Made by a program: the position numbers and the translations under genes
Notes under the pieces: generated by a model
What the model saw: the letters and a program-made list of their open reading frames with translations, nothing else
What the model was told of the DNA's origin: nothing
The model's database searches: none
Shown here: piece by piece, positions 23,093 to 34,734 of the stretch
Layout of the letters: each line of letters opens with the position of its first letter
Numbering within the stretch: the first letter of the stretch is position 1
Source: Codonopsis lanceolata
Lineage: Eukaryota > Streptophyta > Magnoliopsida > Asterales > Campanulaceae
DNA: 64,000 nt
Reading direction: 5' to 3'
Assembly: GCA_013146195.2 (NCBI GenBank)
Contig: CM028377.1
Span: forward strand, 173,026,355 to 173,090,354

Positions 23093-23540
23093 TCAAATCC
23101 TACGAAGCCCTAGACCCAACATGTGATCCGGAAAGATCTCTCTAGCTAGAGGTTTAGTCATAGGGCCAACTAACATGCTTCTAGTAGGAATATATTCAAG
23201 AACAACTTTCTTTTCTGCAACCATGTCTCTAGTGAAATGATATTTGATTTTAATGTGTTTCGTCTTCCCATGGTACTTGGGATCTTTAGTGTAACCTAAA
23301 GCTGCCATGCTATCACAAGCAATGACTATAGGACGATCCACATGCGTCGTAACATCAAGATGTTGAATAAAACTCCTCAACCACACAGCTTCTTGAACCG
23401 CAGCTGAGCAAGCCATGTACTCTGACTCCATCGTAGATAGGGGCGGTGCTAGTCTGCCGCTTGCTACTCAAGAGATAGCTCCACCACCAGGAGGAAAGCA
23501 TAGCCGAAGTAGATTTATAACCATCTACATCTCGGCCCAA
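23093..23540 (-). pseudogene. copia RNase H, frameshifted
   Basis: The readable C-terminal part starts MESEYMACSAAVQEAVWLR and has ACDSMAAL and KHIKIKYHF, the standard copia RNase H motifs, ending GLGLRRI. The preceding ~100 bases (TSTSAMLSSWWW-like) lie in another frame, so at least one frameshift separates it from RT. The role was degradation of the RNA strand during reverse transcription. Confidence 0.85.
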
Positions 23541-23628
23541 TCCGCGTCGGTGAAACCTTTCAAGCTCAAATCACCACCTTGGTAACATAGGGTTAAATTT
23601 GTGGTTCCCACCAAGTAGCAGACCCTCT

Positions 23629-24680
23629 TCACTGCCATCCGGTGTTGAGGTCGGGATTACTTTGGAATCGACTCAACATCCCAAGCAAAGCATAGGTCGG
23701 TAGAGTACACACCATAGCATACATCAAGCTTCCTACCGCATTTGCATATGGAGTCGTAGACATTCTCTTCTTCTCTTCTTCATTCTTAGGGCATTGGTTT
23801 GTACTAAGGACACATCCTTTTTCCATTGTAGTGACAACGAGTTTTGCGTTAGTCATGCCAAATCGTTCGATAACTTTCTTAATGTAAGTCTCTTGAGACA
23901 AACCAAGAAATCTTTTCGAACGATCTCTAATGACTTTTACTCCAAGCACATAGCTTGCTTCACCCAAGTCTGTCATATCGAAAAACGTAGACAGCCACTC
24001 TTTAGTGGCATTTATCATCTCCATATCATTCCCAGCTAGTAGGATGTCATCAACATATAATGACAGAATCAAGATCTTTTTCTTGGATCGTTTAACATAC
24101 ACATAGTGGTCTTCCTCAATCATCACAAAGCCAATTGAGGTTATCGCTTGGTGAAAGCGAATGTACCACTGTCTAGATGATTGTTTGAGACCATAGATGG
24201 AACGTTTGAGTCGGCACACTTTGCGCTCTTGTCCCTTGACTTCAAAACCCTCTGGTTGAGTCATATAGATCTCTTCATCTAGTTCTCCATTGAGAAATGC
24301 AGTTTTAACATCCATATGATAAAGTTCTAGATCCATGTGTTCTACTATCGCTAGGATTAGGCGAACAGAGGAAAATCTCACCACATGGGAGAATGTCTCC
24401 TCATAGTCTAAACCCTCTCTTTGGGTAAAGCCTTTCGCCACAAGACATGCCTTATATTTGTCAATTGATCCATCTGCCTTTCGCTTGACTTTGAAAACCC
24501 ATTTGTTTCCAATAGTCTTGCGACCTTGCGGAAGATCAACTAACTCCCAAACCTGATTCTTTTTCATAGAGGAAATTTCATCTTCCATTGCAGTCATCCA
24601 TTCACTGTTTGTAGGTAAAGAAAGGACTTCTTTGAACGATGTAGGCTCACTAGAAATTAAAGAAATTATCTGACAAAGAA
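23629..24680 (-). pseudogene. copia reverse transcriptase (RVT_2)
   Basis: The frame carries, in order, WMTAMEDEISSM, NKWVFKVKRKADGSIDKYK, LVAKGFTQREGLDY, MDVKTAFLNGELDEEIYM, QPEGFE, SIYGLKQSSRQW and the catalytic YVDD in LSLYVDDILLAGND, then LGVKVIRDR. It remains open into GSLMYAM before the frame is lost. Its start is fused almost directly to the pre-integrase region because integrase is deleted; the frame's first ~25 codons are out-of-frame leader. Catalytic residues are present but the gene context is broken. Confidence 0.9.
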
Positions 24681-25129
24681 CCATGTCCCAAAACCTCATC
24701 ACCAAAATAAATATCCAAGTGATCATTACTAAAATTAAAAGAATATCCATGTCCTAGCAATTGTACTACTGATAGTAGATTATGTCGAATTCCAGGTGCA
24801 TAAAGAACTTCATGAAGAGTCAATGTACGTCCACTCCGCAATTGAAGTTGGTATGAGCCAACTCCTTTGACTTCAACAGACGAACTGTTTCCCATGAAAA
24901 TTCTTCTTGTATCAGTAGGAACTTTTCGATAATCTACAAATACTTCTCGATCCCTCGTCACATGTTTTGTGGAGCCCGAGTCTACAATCCACGCAGGGAG
25001 AGATTCGGCTAATAAAACATGAGAGCAAACACAACTTTGCATGGAGATAGGATTAAGTGATACCTTTTTGGGCTCAAGATCACAAGTCTGAGCTAAATGA
25101 CCCAAGGTACCACAGTTGTATCACTTTTA
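24650..25129 (-). pseudogene. gag zinc knuckle end, aspartic protease and pre-integrase region
   Basis: Upstream of the open frame a CCHC knuckle is readable (YNCGTLGHLAQTC), but its first cysteine codon is TGA, which separates gag from the protease frame. The protease has WIVDSGSTKHVT, the DSG active site. The sequence then reads through VLYAPGIRHNLLSV, the usual region before the GAG pre-integrase domain. It ends at about 24,655, where integrase should follow and does not. The integrase loss is exactly at this junction with RT. Confidence 0.85.
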
Positions 25130-25507
25130 CTTAGCAATATCCTTTTTGCCTCTAGGGTGTTTAATGATCTGATTTAGTTTTGGTAGATTATGAGCTTGCA
25201 TTCCTTTAACTTGTTTCTTACGTTGCCCATATGGCATGCGTGGACCCTCAAGGGAAACAAAAGAAAGATCACAAGTTGCAACACTCATTGTGCGACTCGT
25301 ATCATAGCACTTAGCCTCAATATCATCTTTGCGATTTTGAGTTAGGGTAGAATTACCCAACTCTGGTTTAGCCATCACGGTATCTAAGTTCTCAAGAACC
25401 TCTTGCTCGTATAACAAGCACGTGATTTTCCTTTGCCAAACACTATAGTTTGTGTCATCAAATTTCTCACTCTTATTAAGGTCAGCGATTACATTCTGAG
25501 AAGCCAT
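25127..25507 (-). pseudogene. shortened copia gag
   Basis: MASQNVIADLNKSEKFDDTNYSVWQRKI is a typical copia gag start (displayed here only as blocks: EKFDDTNYSVW, KITCLLYEQ). After about 70 residues the sequence passes to IKHPRGKKDIAK just before the zinc knuckle, so most of the UBN2-type middle is missing. Full copia gags are commonly two to three times as long. It ends one codon from the TGA in the knuckle. Confidence 0.8.
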
Positions 25508-26943
25508 TTCACTACAATTTATTGCAGAAATAAGACATAAGCATATATATATTTCGATTCACTTTTGTTTTAAAAAATCAAATACTAAATATAATCACAT
25601 TATACACGTAAGGAGGGAAAATCCGCGAGGCTCGTAATCACAACCAAAGTATGCACAACGTGAAAATATTCATAAATTGATAATTTAAACAAAAGAAATA
25701 TGATAGAACAAATCCATCAAGTACATATCATGTACATAAATATTTTCACTAATGAAAATAAATTTATTGGTTTCAGAAGTCCCAATCGCAATTTTAGAGC
25801 CCAAATGACAATTAAATATGCTAAAAATGACTTAAAAATAGCTTAAAATTCACAAAGAATTTTAAAAAATTCAAGAATTCCAAACAAATTTAAACAAATA
25901 AGAACGACAAAATGACCTGGATATTATTTTTGTATTTTTAAAAAATCAAAAACCATGTTTTTATACACCGAAAATCAAAAACAAATATTTACAGTCAATT
26001 TATCAAACGAGGCCACCATTGACTCGTAAGGCCATAACAGCGAGCTGCACGCGCCGCTTGCCGATCTGGAAGCTGCAATCCATCAAGACGCGCCTCCCAC
26101 GCGCACCTCGGCGTGTGCTTCCTTCTCAAGCCGATCAGATACGGACGGCTTAGGGTCGACGTGGCACGATGACGCCACCGATGACGCCGCAAGACATAGA
26201 TTTTCTCGAATGGGCCCCACCGATGTCGTGGTAGGTGACATGGCGACGACATGGCGCACGCCATCGGGCCGGCCGGTTGACTGCCGGACCGGCCGGCCGA
26301 TCTGACCGGGCCGGCCGATCGATCTCCACGCCGCCTCCACGCCGCTGGCCGAGAGCGGGGCCACGCACGCCTTCCAAAGTGGTCCGATGACCGCATCGGT
26401 GGCGTTGGACTCATCTCCTCGTGTACTACCCAATGGTGTACTTTTTATCTCGAAAGCGAGTGCCCAAAATGGCACGTGTATCGAGGCCGAGAGTGGGGTT
26501 CGCTTTTTGGTCCTAATTTTTAACCCAAAAAATCGATTCGCGAAAGGCCAACTTCGCGAGGCCATAAACGCTCATTTTAAGTCCAAATTAAGCATATAAT
26601 ATGTCCTTGAAAGCCCTCACTGAGTAATACAAGTATAGTCCATAAAATCATGATTTTACGTAACATAAACATGTCAAAACAAAGATGCAAAGTTTCGAAA
26701 AATCACTTTTCAACAAAACTTGGGTTTGCGATATTTTGAAAAATACCCAACGGAATTCAACGAGAATTTAGTATGTTGTTCGCCTCACGTAGGGAACTCG
26801 ACATATAAATTTTTCTCGAAAATTTTAAAGTTTTACACATAAAATAATAAAACTCATTTGTTTCGTATCTGCAAAACTTTTAAACAAACCTAAAACAAGA
26901 GCATGCAATTCATGGCATAACGATACAAAAGCAATCACAATAA
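25508..26943 (-). other. long copia 5' leader with a GC-rich island
   Basis: About 1.4 kb lie between the primer site and gag. The stretch 26,000-26,560 is markedly GC-rich, with several GGCCGGCCG blocks, against very AT-rich surroundings. Open frames of up to 160 codons there have no recognisable domain and probably follow from composition. Such a long leader may be captured sequence. Confidence 0.5.
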
Positions 26944-26958
26944 GGCTCGATACCAATG
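26944..26958 (-). other. primer-binding site (Met-tRNA type) of the minus-strand copia
   Basis: The minus strand reads ATTGGTATCGAGCC three bases after the 5' LTR end, a close match to the plant initiator tRNA primer site. Confidence 0.8.
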
Positions 26959-26960
26959 AA

Positions 26961-27388
26961 TGATATATCTAATCATATATCAAACAAGTTCGCTAACAAA
27001 ACAAGAATTTAATTACCTTTATGCGAACCTGAGCCTCAGCAATGAAGAATTTCGTTTGAGTTACGATCTTCGTATGCCAAGATCTACAAACTCATGAAGT
27101 CTTCCGCTCTGATTGATATCACAAGCACTGATATCAATACCGGTTCACACCGCAAATCCAAGCCTTTAATGGTTAGGCTGAGGAGTATTTTGGTGAGATA
27201 GATTTAGGAGAGAGGAAGAGGCGGCCACTTTCTTGGAGACGTGTTCTCCAAATTGGTTGTCTTAGGTTTTATCCCTTTAGTTGCCCTATTTATATTATTA
27301 CAAGAAACCTATTTTTGTAGGTTAAGTAAATCCTAAACTCACTTGGATTATGATACTAATTAACCAATAAATAATATAAATATAATTT
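26961..27388 (-). repeat. 5' LTR of the minus-strand copia element, outer end missing
   Basis: It matches the 3' LTR from GATATATCTAATC through ATAAATATAATTT, then breaks off into the flanking repeat. The missing part includes the first ~55 bp of the LTR with its TG end. Confidence 0.85.
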
Positions 27389-27514
27389 CTCATTAAACTA
27401 TACCTTATTTAGGATCTGCTTGATTTAACTTATTGATATATGCCGATGACTTATTATTTATGATCGATGATTTATTACTTATAACTTATGACCGATGACT
27501 ATTCATAACCGATA
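27389..27514. repeat. ~126 bp direct repeat on the right flank of the copia element
   Basis: Near-identical to 21,404-21,526 (CTCATTAAACTATACC to ATAACCGATA), with scattered changes such as GATCTGTTTG/GATCTGCTTG. Confidence 0.8.
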
Positions 27515-27879
27515 CTATTTGATTTAGTTCTTTTTTCAAATAGCTTATTAATACGCCGAAAAAATGACTTTTTACTTATGACCGATAACTTACGGCTTAT
27601 CGATTTATGACTTATGTACTACTAATTAACTAATAACCTGATATTTTATTTAACTTTTAAAAGTGCTAATACGATTAGTTTTTCATATTAGTTATTTTAT
27701 GTATTTCTATTATTATGTAATTTTATTATACTAAATATTATACAAATTATCACATTAATTATTACTATGATTATTATCATTATTATTGCCATTACCATTT
27801 GCCGTAGTATTTATTGCCATGTTTATATTATTATTATTGTTGTTAATATACTTTATTATTATTATTTTAGTTATTATTA

Positions 27880-27921
<42 letters not shown>

Positions 27922-28203
27922 CATTAAAATTATATTATTCGCATTATTTATTAATATATTTATAATTCCTTTATTATTAGTATTATAATAATAATAATAC
28001 TATTATTATTATTACTTGTTAATTTTAGTATTTATTTTGCTATATTAATAATATTATTAATGTTGTTTATATTATTATTATTGATTTTATTATTATTAAT
28101 ATTATATTTTATTATTATTGTATTGATATTAATATTACTTTATTATTATTATTTTACTATATTATTATTAATATTAATTTTAGTATTATTATTATTATTA
28201 TTA

Positions 28204-28237
<34 letters not shown>

Positions 28238-28482
28238 TTACCATTATTAATACTATATTAATTATTTTTTATTGTTATTATAACAATTATCATTATTCAT
28301 ATTATTATTTATTAATATTATTATAATTCCTTTATTATTATTGTTTATTATAATAATAATAATAATTATTGTTATTACTTTTGTTATTATTATTATTATT
28401 ATTAAGAAGGGTAATCTTGAATATATAAAATTTCAATAAAGAAGATGACTCATATGTTTTTTAAAAAGTAAAATTAAACACT
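27515..28482. repeat. degenerate TTA-rich low-complexity DNA
   Basis: A short AT-rich stretch passes at ~27,760 into imperfect (TTA)n, with TTAATA and TTTATTA interruptions. Leu/Ile/Tyr-rich frames across it are repeat products. It ends at the assembly gap. Confidence 0.9.
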
Positions 28483-28582
28483 NNNNNNNNNNNNNNNNNN
28501 NNNNNNNNNNNNNNNNNNNNNNNNNNNNNNNNNNNNNNNNNNNNNNNNNNNNNNNNNNNNNNNNNNNNNNNNNNNNNNNNNN
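28483..28582. other. assembly gap of 100 N
   Basis: Exactly 100 undetermined bases lie here. A round 100 is the usual size for a gap of unknown length. The left side is TTA-rich and the right side is copia coding sequence, so the true distance and even adjacency are unknown. Confidence 0.98.
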
Positions 28583-31101
28583 AATTGAGATATGCTTTCG
28601 AGAAGGATTGTGCTTTAAACCACTTACTAGAAAACTTTGTTGATGGAGAGACTTCCTCTAGTAATTGAGCCATATCCAATTGTCTTTCCTCTATTATCCC
28701 GAAAATATTGAGTGGGTCCTTTTGCTTCACTATATACGTAAGAAGACTTACGTTCCCGATCATGTGCCTTGAGCGACCAACGTCTAGGTACGGATGTCTT
28801 TGTTTTATGATTCTATAGCCATGAAGCATTCTGAAAAAAATTAAAGCAAAACAAGGTACCCTTTATTTTCTTTGGGTCCTAAGGATTAGAAACCTTTTGC
28901 AACCCATACTGTTTGACCTTGAGAGAACTAGGTCTCTCGAGATCTTGGGTGAACCTTAGCGGCGATTACGGTGCCAGGATGGCCTAAGCATTGGCAAGAA
29001 TGACATAAATGGAAAGTCCATAGAGATCTGTTAGAGTCTTCAAGCGAAGAGTGCTTATGAATATTCCTTTTCTTGATATCCATTTTGGTTCGACTTGCTT
29101 GTTGATGGTAGACTTAATTGGTTTCTTTAGAATCTTCTTAGATAGGTTCCCAGACTTAGCGTTAGCTTTACATTGAACACCTTTTCGGGAGGATTCGATA
29201 GGAATACCTTTAAGTTTACCTTCAACAGTAAAAGGCTTTACTGTTTCATAGACAAACTTGATAGTTCTTAGATAGAGATTTAGTAGGTCTCTGGTCGGCG
29301 GACTTTGCCTTGGCATAGTGGTTCTGCCGATGGTAGACTTCACTTCTGGTTACCTTCTCGGGTTTCTCATTTGAATCGGTCATTTTGGCTTTTCCTTTCG
29401 AGCTTTAGGAGTAGCGTAAGGGACACTTGAATAACCAGGCCTTGTTTCCCTATATTTCCAAATGTACGTTTAGAAAAAGATATATCATTAGCGGTTTCGG
29501 AGGATTCACCTTTCTCTATGGCTGAAGAGATTGTCGGAAGAGACACATCTGAATATCCTATGCTGTTTATCATTGCTAGATTTTTTGGCTTGTAAGGATT
29601 TCTTCAAAGCGCATCCTTGGAGCTATTCAGAGTCAATTGTCTTTTGCAAGGCAATTTTCTCTAGGTCAAGTCCTTTGATGTGCTCGGTCAGGACCAGTCA
29701 ATTTTGTCATGAAGAAATTTGTTTTCTTCCTTGATTTGATACTCTCTTGTTGGCGACTATTGAGAGTTTGAATCTCGGTGCCATCAAAGATTTCTCAATT
29801 GTAAGTTTCTCACGATTCTTGGCGGTTTAACATAGGCTACTCTAAAGGAATTAAATTCTTCAAGCATATCCACGATTATCCTTGAGAAGTTCTTCCTTCT
29901 TGAAGCTATCAACTGTTGGTTTCATTTTTGTCCAAAGGACTTGGTGAAACTACAACTTCATTTTGAGTCATAGGTAGGACATGAATCATGAGCTATTAAG
30001 CATATGTTAGCTTGCTCACAATCCTCTTCCTCCTCTTACGAATCAGGTCTCAAACCATGAAGCAACTTTGTTTATCTTCTATGTCTTGACCAACATACCC
30101 TTTTGTTTTTGAAATTTTCTAAAAGTGGGTTTTCGGTATGCTTCAAATTTTGGCTTAGGACACTTTGAGGCAAAATGACGAGGTTTTCTACGGTTATAAC
30201 ACACAAGCTCTTCCTTAGATGAGCTTTCACCAATCTTCTGAAAGGTTGTTGGTGAGTGTTCTTCCTTCCATATTTTGCAAATTTTTGAAAACGTTTAACA
30301 AACATAGCAAATTGTTCATCGGATAAAAAATCATTTTCACGGGGAAGAAGTAGAGGTTTGTTTTCAACGATGATTTCTTCTTGGACCATGGTGGCGAAGA
30401 CACGATTACGAAATGTTTGTCTTGCTCTAGAGCTTGATTAACTTCAAGTTCATAAACCTTTAAACTTGCGTAGAGACTACGAAGAGTCATCTCGTTTAAG
30501 TTTTTAGATTCTTTCATAGCCAGTGGTCTTCACATGCCATAAGCTACCTAGAGCCTAGAAACCTCATGTTCATTTCCTTTTTGTCATACGTTTTACCAAG
30601 AGAAAAGCAACTATTTATTACCTCAACTGAATCGATCGTATGCTTGTCTCAAGGTTTCCTTAGGATCCTTTTTGAAAGAATCAAAGCTATTTGGATGTAT
30701 GTATATATATTTTACATTGTCTCTTGTGTCTTGGTCTCCTTCCAAGTATTCTACAAGAGCTTCCACATCTCTTTCGCGGTTGTACATCGAATCACTTCTT
30801 GGTATGTGCTTGTGTCTAGAGAGGTGGTGATTATGTTGATTGCTTTTCTTTGTCAAGTTGACTTTCTATCGTCCTCTGTCCATTCGATTCTTCTTTTGGA
30901 ACCTGCGGGGTTCCATGATGGAGGCTAGAAGATTTGCCTTCATTGGTACATGTTGACTGCGGTGACACATTTCCATAACTTGTTGTCAATAGAGTTCATG
31001 AATCTCATTACTTTATCCTTCCATACATCAAAATGACCTTCGTCCAATATTGGGACGTGGTTAGCATTAGATGTAGGTAACATATAGTGTGTTTGTGCCA
31101 T
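28583..31101 (-). pseudogene. decayed copia gag and protease, minus strand
   Basis: The gag starts at 31,101 with HYMLPTSNANHVPILDEG and WKDKVMRFMNSIDNKLW, then INIITTSLDTSTYQEV and KEMWKLL in changing frames. Further on come LRSLYASLKVYELE, and a zinc knuckle YNRRKPRHFASKC whose second cysteine is Arg. Near the gap is a protease trace YLDVGRSRHMIG, where the catalytic DSG is DVG. Many frameshifts and stops are present. RT and integrase are lost in or beyond the gap. The HFASKC knuckle and LD-G-SRHMTG type protease suggest a Sirevirus-like or related copia lineage, as an inference. Confidence 0.75.
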
Positions 31102-31155
31102 TATGTCGTATCTCTCAAGAGTTTAATCTTGGAAAAACTTGTTTTCGAAGAGTAA

Positions 31156-31170
31156 GGCTCTGATACCAAT
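31156..31170 (-). other. primer-binding site of the decayed minus-strand copia
   Basis: The minus strand reads ATTGGTATCAGAGCC between the LTR edge at 31,171 and the gag start 55 bases further on. This is the normal initiator tRNA primer site. Confidence 0.85.
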
Positions 31171-32337
31171 TGTGGGTCCCAATGAGCACAATAATAAGCT
31201 AGAAGGGGGGTTGAATAGCTTATTAACACTTTAAAACTTTTAAGTAAGTTCCTTGAAAGTTACTTGCAATCTATGAAAAGAATCAAGTAGCGGAAGACCT
31301 TCAAGAAAATTGTTCAGTGCTTAGATAAGGACTACAGTAGACCTTTTACAGATTACTTAAGTTACTGGCTGAAATGGATAATATAAACAATGAAACTAAG
31401 CAGTTCAAATAAAAGACAAACAGTAAGGAATGACACAAGTATTTTGGGATGGTTCACACTATAATGAGTGCTACGTCCACCACCAAGGCAGTCAACCTTG
31501 GATTTAAATTGTGCACTATGTTTTCCACTTAGATCAATTACAAAGAATATCCCTAATGGATCGTGTACAAAATATTGACTTGTGTTTGGGTCTAGGGAAT
31601 TAAATATCGTAAATACAAGATATTTAATTAGTCTGAAATATAGTTAATGGAAGTTAACAACAAGAAGAATAAAGCAATAAATGTTGATGAGCGGCTTCTT
31701 GTTGTTGGCGAGGACTTCTAGATCATTGAGGATCTATTGAATGCTGCTTGGTGAAAGACTTGGAGTTATGAAGTTTGAGCAATTCTTTAAGTGTTCGATT
31801 GATTACATGCGGTTGTGCATTGTTCCAGTCTTCAATGGCAATATTTATAGCAGGTGCACTTCAAAAGAATCCGTTGGAGAGGACGAAGACTTCAACAGCT
31901 CTATTCATAAATGCATTAAATGCATGGGGCTATCAGTCAAGGATTTTCGTCTTCCCAGTTATCTAGAGCAGATAATCATTTCCGAGATCTTCAAAAAGGT
32001 GGGCGATTTGGTGTCAGATCTGAGAGATGTAGCGAAAAGTAGGGGCGATGCGCTTTTCACGCTTTCCAGCATTCGGACGAAAAGTCTTCACGCTTTCGGA
32101 AAGTTGCTTTCGGCGGCTTGACATGTCGGGGAATGATTTGGATTAATTCAAATAATATATAGGAATAAGTTTGAATTAATCCGATTAGCTTTTTCTTTGG
32201 AGGGACACGTTGAAGCGGTGGACACGAGGTCTACCGATCTTAAGCTTTGGCCGGTCTTAGGTGAAGGCGAGAAGGGTCTTCCGTGAACTGAAAAGTCCTA
32301 TAAAAACTATACAAGGCAAAGTTCTATACACAGTTGC
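31171..32337 (-). repeat. 5' LTR of the decayed minus-strand copia
   Basis: The inner edge is secure: the LTR ends CA (plus strand TGTGGGTCCC) directly at the primer site. The outer edge is placed near a CACA at ~32,337 only by its base pattern, since no second LTR is present. The open frames within it (31,741-32,121) have no domain and are not called. Confidence 0.5.
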
Positions 32338-32385
32338 CACGCTAATCGATACGTAGCCTGATTAGCCACTGAAGTATAAAACTAA

Positions 32386-33314
32386 TGTAATGTACTGATC
32401 AGATATAAATTTAACATAAGAATCAACAGTTTCACCTTTCTTAGTCATAAAGTTTTGGTGGATATTTGGTAACAAAATCTTTAGTTGCATTTTTGGAAAC
32501 AAAATTTTCCTAAAGATTTTTTAGTTTCTTGGTCCTAAAGTTTAAGAGTCATTTTTGGAAACAAAATATTCCTAAAGATTTGTTGATTTCTTGGACCTAA
32601 ATCTTAGTGTTGTTTTTGGAAACAAAATCTTGGTGAAATTCCTTCATGAAACTGTGCCTTAGAATCCTATTTGGTATGGTAAGAAAATCTGAAAATTAAG
32701 GAAGTTTCTTTTATTCTAATCATTGTCCTTCTTGGAGATGGATTCCTTCTTTGTGTGTAGGTTTTCTCAACATTATAAATAAAAGACAAGGGCAACGGCT
32801 AAACACACGAACTGAGAGAAAAGAGAGCTGATTCAGAGCAGCAAATTCAGAAATTTCAGAAGTTCAGAATCTGATTTCAGTTTCAGATGTGCAGCAGTTT
32901 TTGAATGTAGCTACATCGGCAGTCACATTGAAGATCTGGAAACTGTTTGTCTTCTTAGTCTAAAGGAAGCTGATTTTGTTTCTTCCCACGTTTTGTTTAA
33001 CCTGTTTATGTGGGGTTTTTGTTCTCCAAGACTCATTGTCTTGTGAGAATATTTTGTGTGTGATTTCACAAGTGTTTTGTAAAAACGATTATTATTTTTA
33101 GTGAAATCTTTGTGGCCTTGAGGCTAGATCTACAAGTATAGACTTGTAGATTGTTTGGTAAACCTTTGTGTTTAATTTCGTGCTTTATTTTTAAGTCTTC
33201 CACTGTTTTGTATTTTTCAGACCATCGTGACTTCCATTGTAGCTACATCGGCAGCTACATTGGAAGCTACGATTAGGCGATTTTTGGAGAATCCTAGCTA
33301 CTTGTGTTCTTTCA
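32386..33314 (+). repeat. 5' LTR of a plus-strand copia element, same family as the solo LTR
   Basis: It starts around TGTAATG and ends GTTCTTTCA directly before the primer site. It shares many blocks with the solo LTR in the DnaJ gene (TTCACCTTTCTT near the start; TTCTTCCCACGTTT, GTGGCCTTGAGGCT, ACTTGTAGATTG near the end). Repeats of the type TTGGAAACAAAAT...CCTAAAGATT lie at 32,480-32,630. The outer boundary may be off by a few bases. Confidence 0.75.
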
Positions 33315-33331
33315 ATTGGTATCATAGCCTC
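33315..33331 (+). other. primer-binding site of the plus-strand copia
   Basis: ATTGGTATCATAGCC follows the LTR end directly. It differs at one position from the canonical TGGTATCAGAGC. Confidence 0.8.
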
Positions 33332-33368
33332 CTCTTGACGTCACAAAGATTAGATTCTGGTAGTAGTC

Positions 33369-34149
33369 GTGATTTATTCTCAATATGAGAATGTTGTTCG
33401 TCCTCCTATTTTGACTAATGCAAATTATTCTATTTGGAAAGTCAAAATGTGTATCTTCATCAAATCAATTGATGAGAGAGCGTGGCTTGCTGTTCTAAAT
33501 GGTTGGACTCCTCCCAAAACTACTGATGATGATGGTGATGTAATGATCACCAAAGAAGTAGATTGGCCTAATAATGATAGAAACATTGCCTCTTTTAATT
33601 CTAAAGCCTTGTCTGCCATATACAAAGCTCTTGATGTTAACACCTTTAGGGTTATAGTCAACTATGAGTCTGCTAAAGATATTTGGGAGGCCCTTCAAAC
33701 CTTGTGTGAAGGACCTTTCAGTGTCCGTGCTTCTAAATTAAGATTGCTTACCACTCAATTTGAAAACACAAGGATGAATGAAGATGAAGATATTATGTCT
33801 TACTATGCTAGATTACTTGATATATCTAACTGTGCTCTTGCTTTGGGTGATCCTATCACCAATGATCGTCTTGTTAGCAAGATGATGCGAACTTTGCCTG
33901 AAAGGTTTAATGTGAAAATTTGTGCTATTGAGGAAGCTCATGACATTGACAAAATTGGTTTTGAAAGACTAGTTGGTATTCTTCAAAATTTTGAGCTAAA
34001 CCTCACTGAGCAAATTAAGAGCAAAGGCAAAGGTGTCTCATCTTCTACTCCTTCTGATGATATTATTGCTTTTCTTTCTGTTGTTGATATCTCTTCTGAA
34101 TTTCTTGAATTGCATAAGGATATTGAGGAATCTGATTTTGGTGAAGAGT
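33369..34149 (+). pseudogene. copia gag (UBN2 type), cut by a CACTA end
   Basis: The frame begins with VRPPILTNANYSIWKVKM and continues IDERAWLAVLNGW, ALSAIYKALDVN, AKDIWEALQT, RASKLRLLTTQFE and RTLPERFNVK, the standard order of a copia gag polypeptide. It is uninterrupted for about 260 codons and well preserved. At 34,150 the coding sequence stops at CACTACTAG, the terminus of a CACTA-type element. The remainder of this element (zinc knuckle, pol and 3' LTR) does not reappear at the other CACTA end. Confidence 0.85.
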
Positions 34150-34680
34150 CACTACTAGAAAGCTGTGGCGGAATTCTCGGACGAAATTTTTTCCGTCATT
34201 GTTTAGCGGCAATTTAAACATTATTGACGAATTGGGCATCGGACGAATTGAGTATCGGCGGCAGTTCATCAGCGAAGAATTTTTCGGCGGAAGGTCGGAA
34301 TCGATGGCGGAATCAAGCATCGGCGGCGAATTCCGTCGGCCGAAAGGTCAGAATTTTTCGCTGTAGATCACTTTAAGCGACGGAATTTTCCGTCGCTGAA
34401 AGTAAACTGAAATTAAATTCTGAAAACTTTCAGGGACAGAAAATTCCGTCGCTAAAGGTGACCTCCAGCGACGGAAAATTCCGTCACTGAATATTTCAGC
34501 ATTTAAATTCTGAAAACTTTCAGCGACGGAAAATTCGTCGCTAAATGACCTCAACGGAAAATTCGTCCGAATATTCAACATTTAAATGTCGGTTTACTTT
34601 CGAGAGCGGAAAATTCGCCAAAAGGTGACCTCCAGCGACGGAAAATTCCTTCAGCAATGAAAAATAAACTGAAATTTAAA
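34150..34680. repeat. left terminal and subterminal repeats of the CACTA element
   Basis: After CACTACTAGAAA come variants of AGCGACGGAAAATTCCGTCGCT, each nearly palindromic, alternating with AAATTCTGAAAACTTTC spacers. Transposase binding to such repeats is known in En/Spm. Confidence 0.8.
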
Positions 34681-34734
34681 TTCTTATTAATATAAAATAA
34701 AATTATATTTGAAATTAAATTGAAATAAAATTAA

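Larger units (their letters stand above)
21531..27388 (-). mobile_element. Ty1/copia retrotransposon, minus strand, lacking integrase
   Basis: Two LTRs (3' LTR 21,531-22,020 and 5' LTR 26,961-27,388) enclose an internal region read right to left: primer site, long leader, short gag, protease, RT, RNase H and polypurine tract. The protease-then-RT order with pol genes in one direction and the RT type mark Ty1/copia. Integrase is missing and gag is shortened, and there are stops between the frames, so the copy cannot move by itself. The 5' LTR lacks ~55 bp of its outer end, where the flanking repeat begins. Confidence 0.9.

Noticed and set aside
26083..26565. 160-codon frame in the copia leader as a gene
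   Set aside because: It overlaps other long frames in a GC-rich island with few stop codons by composition; no domain seen.
31741..32121. 126-codon frame inside an LTR
   Set aside because: It lies in the LTR of a decayed copia element, has no domain, and LTRs do not normally code.
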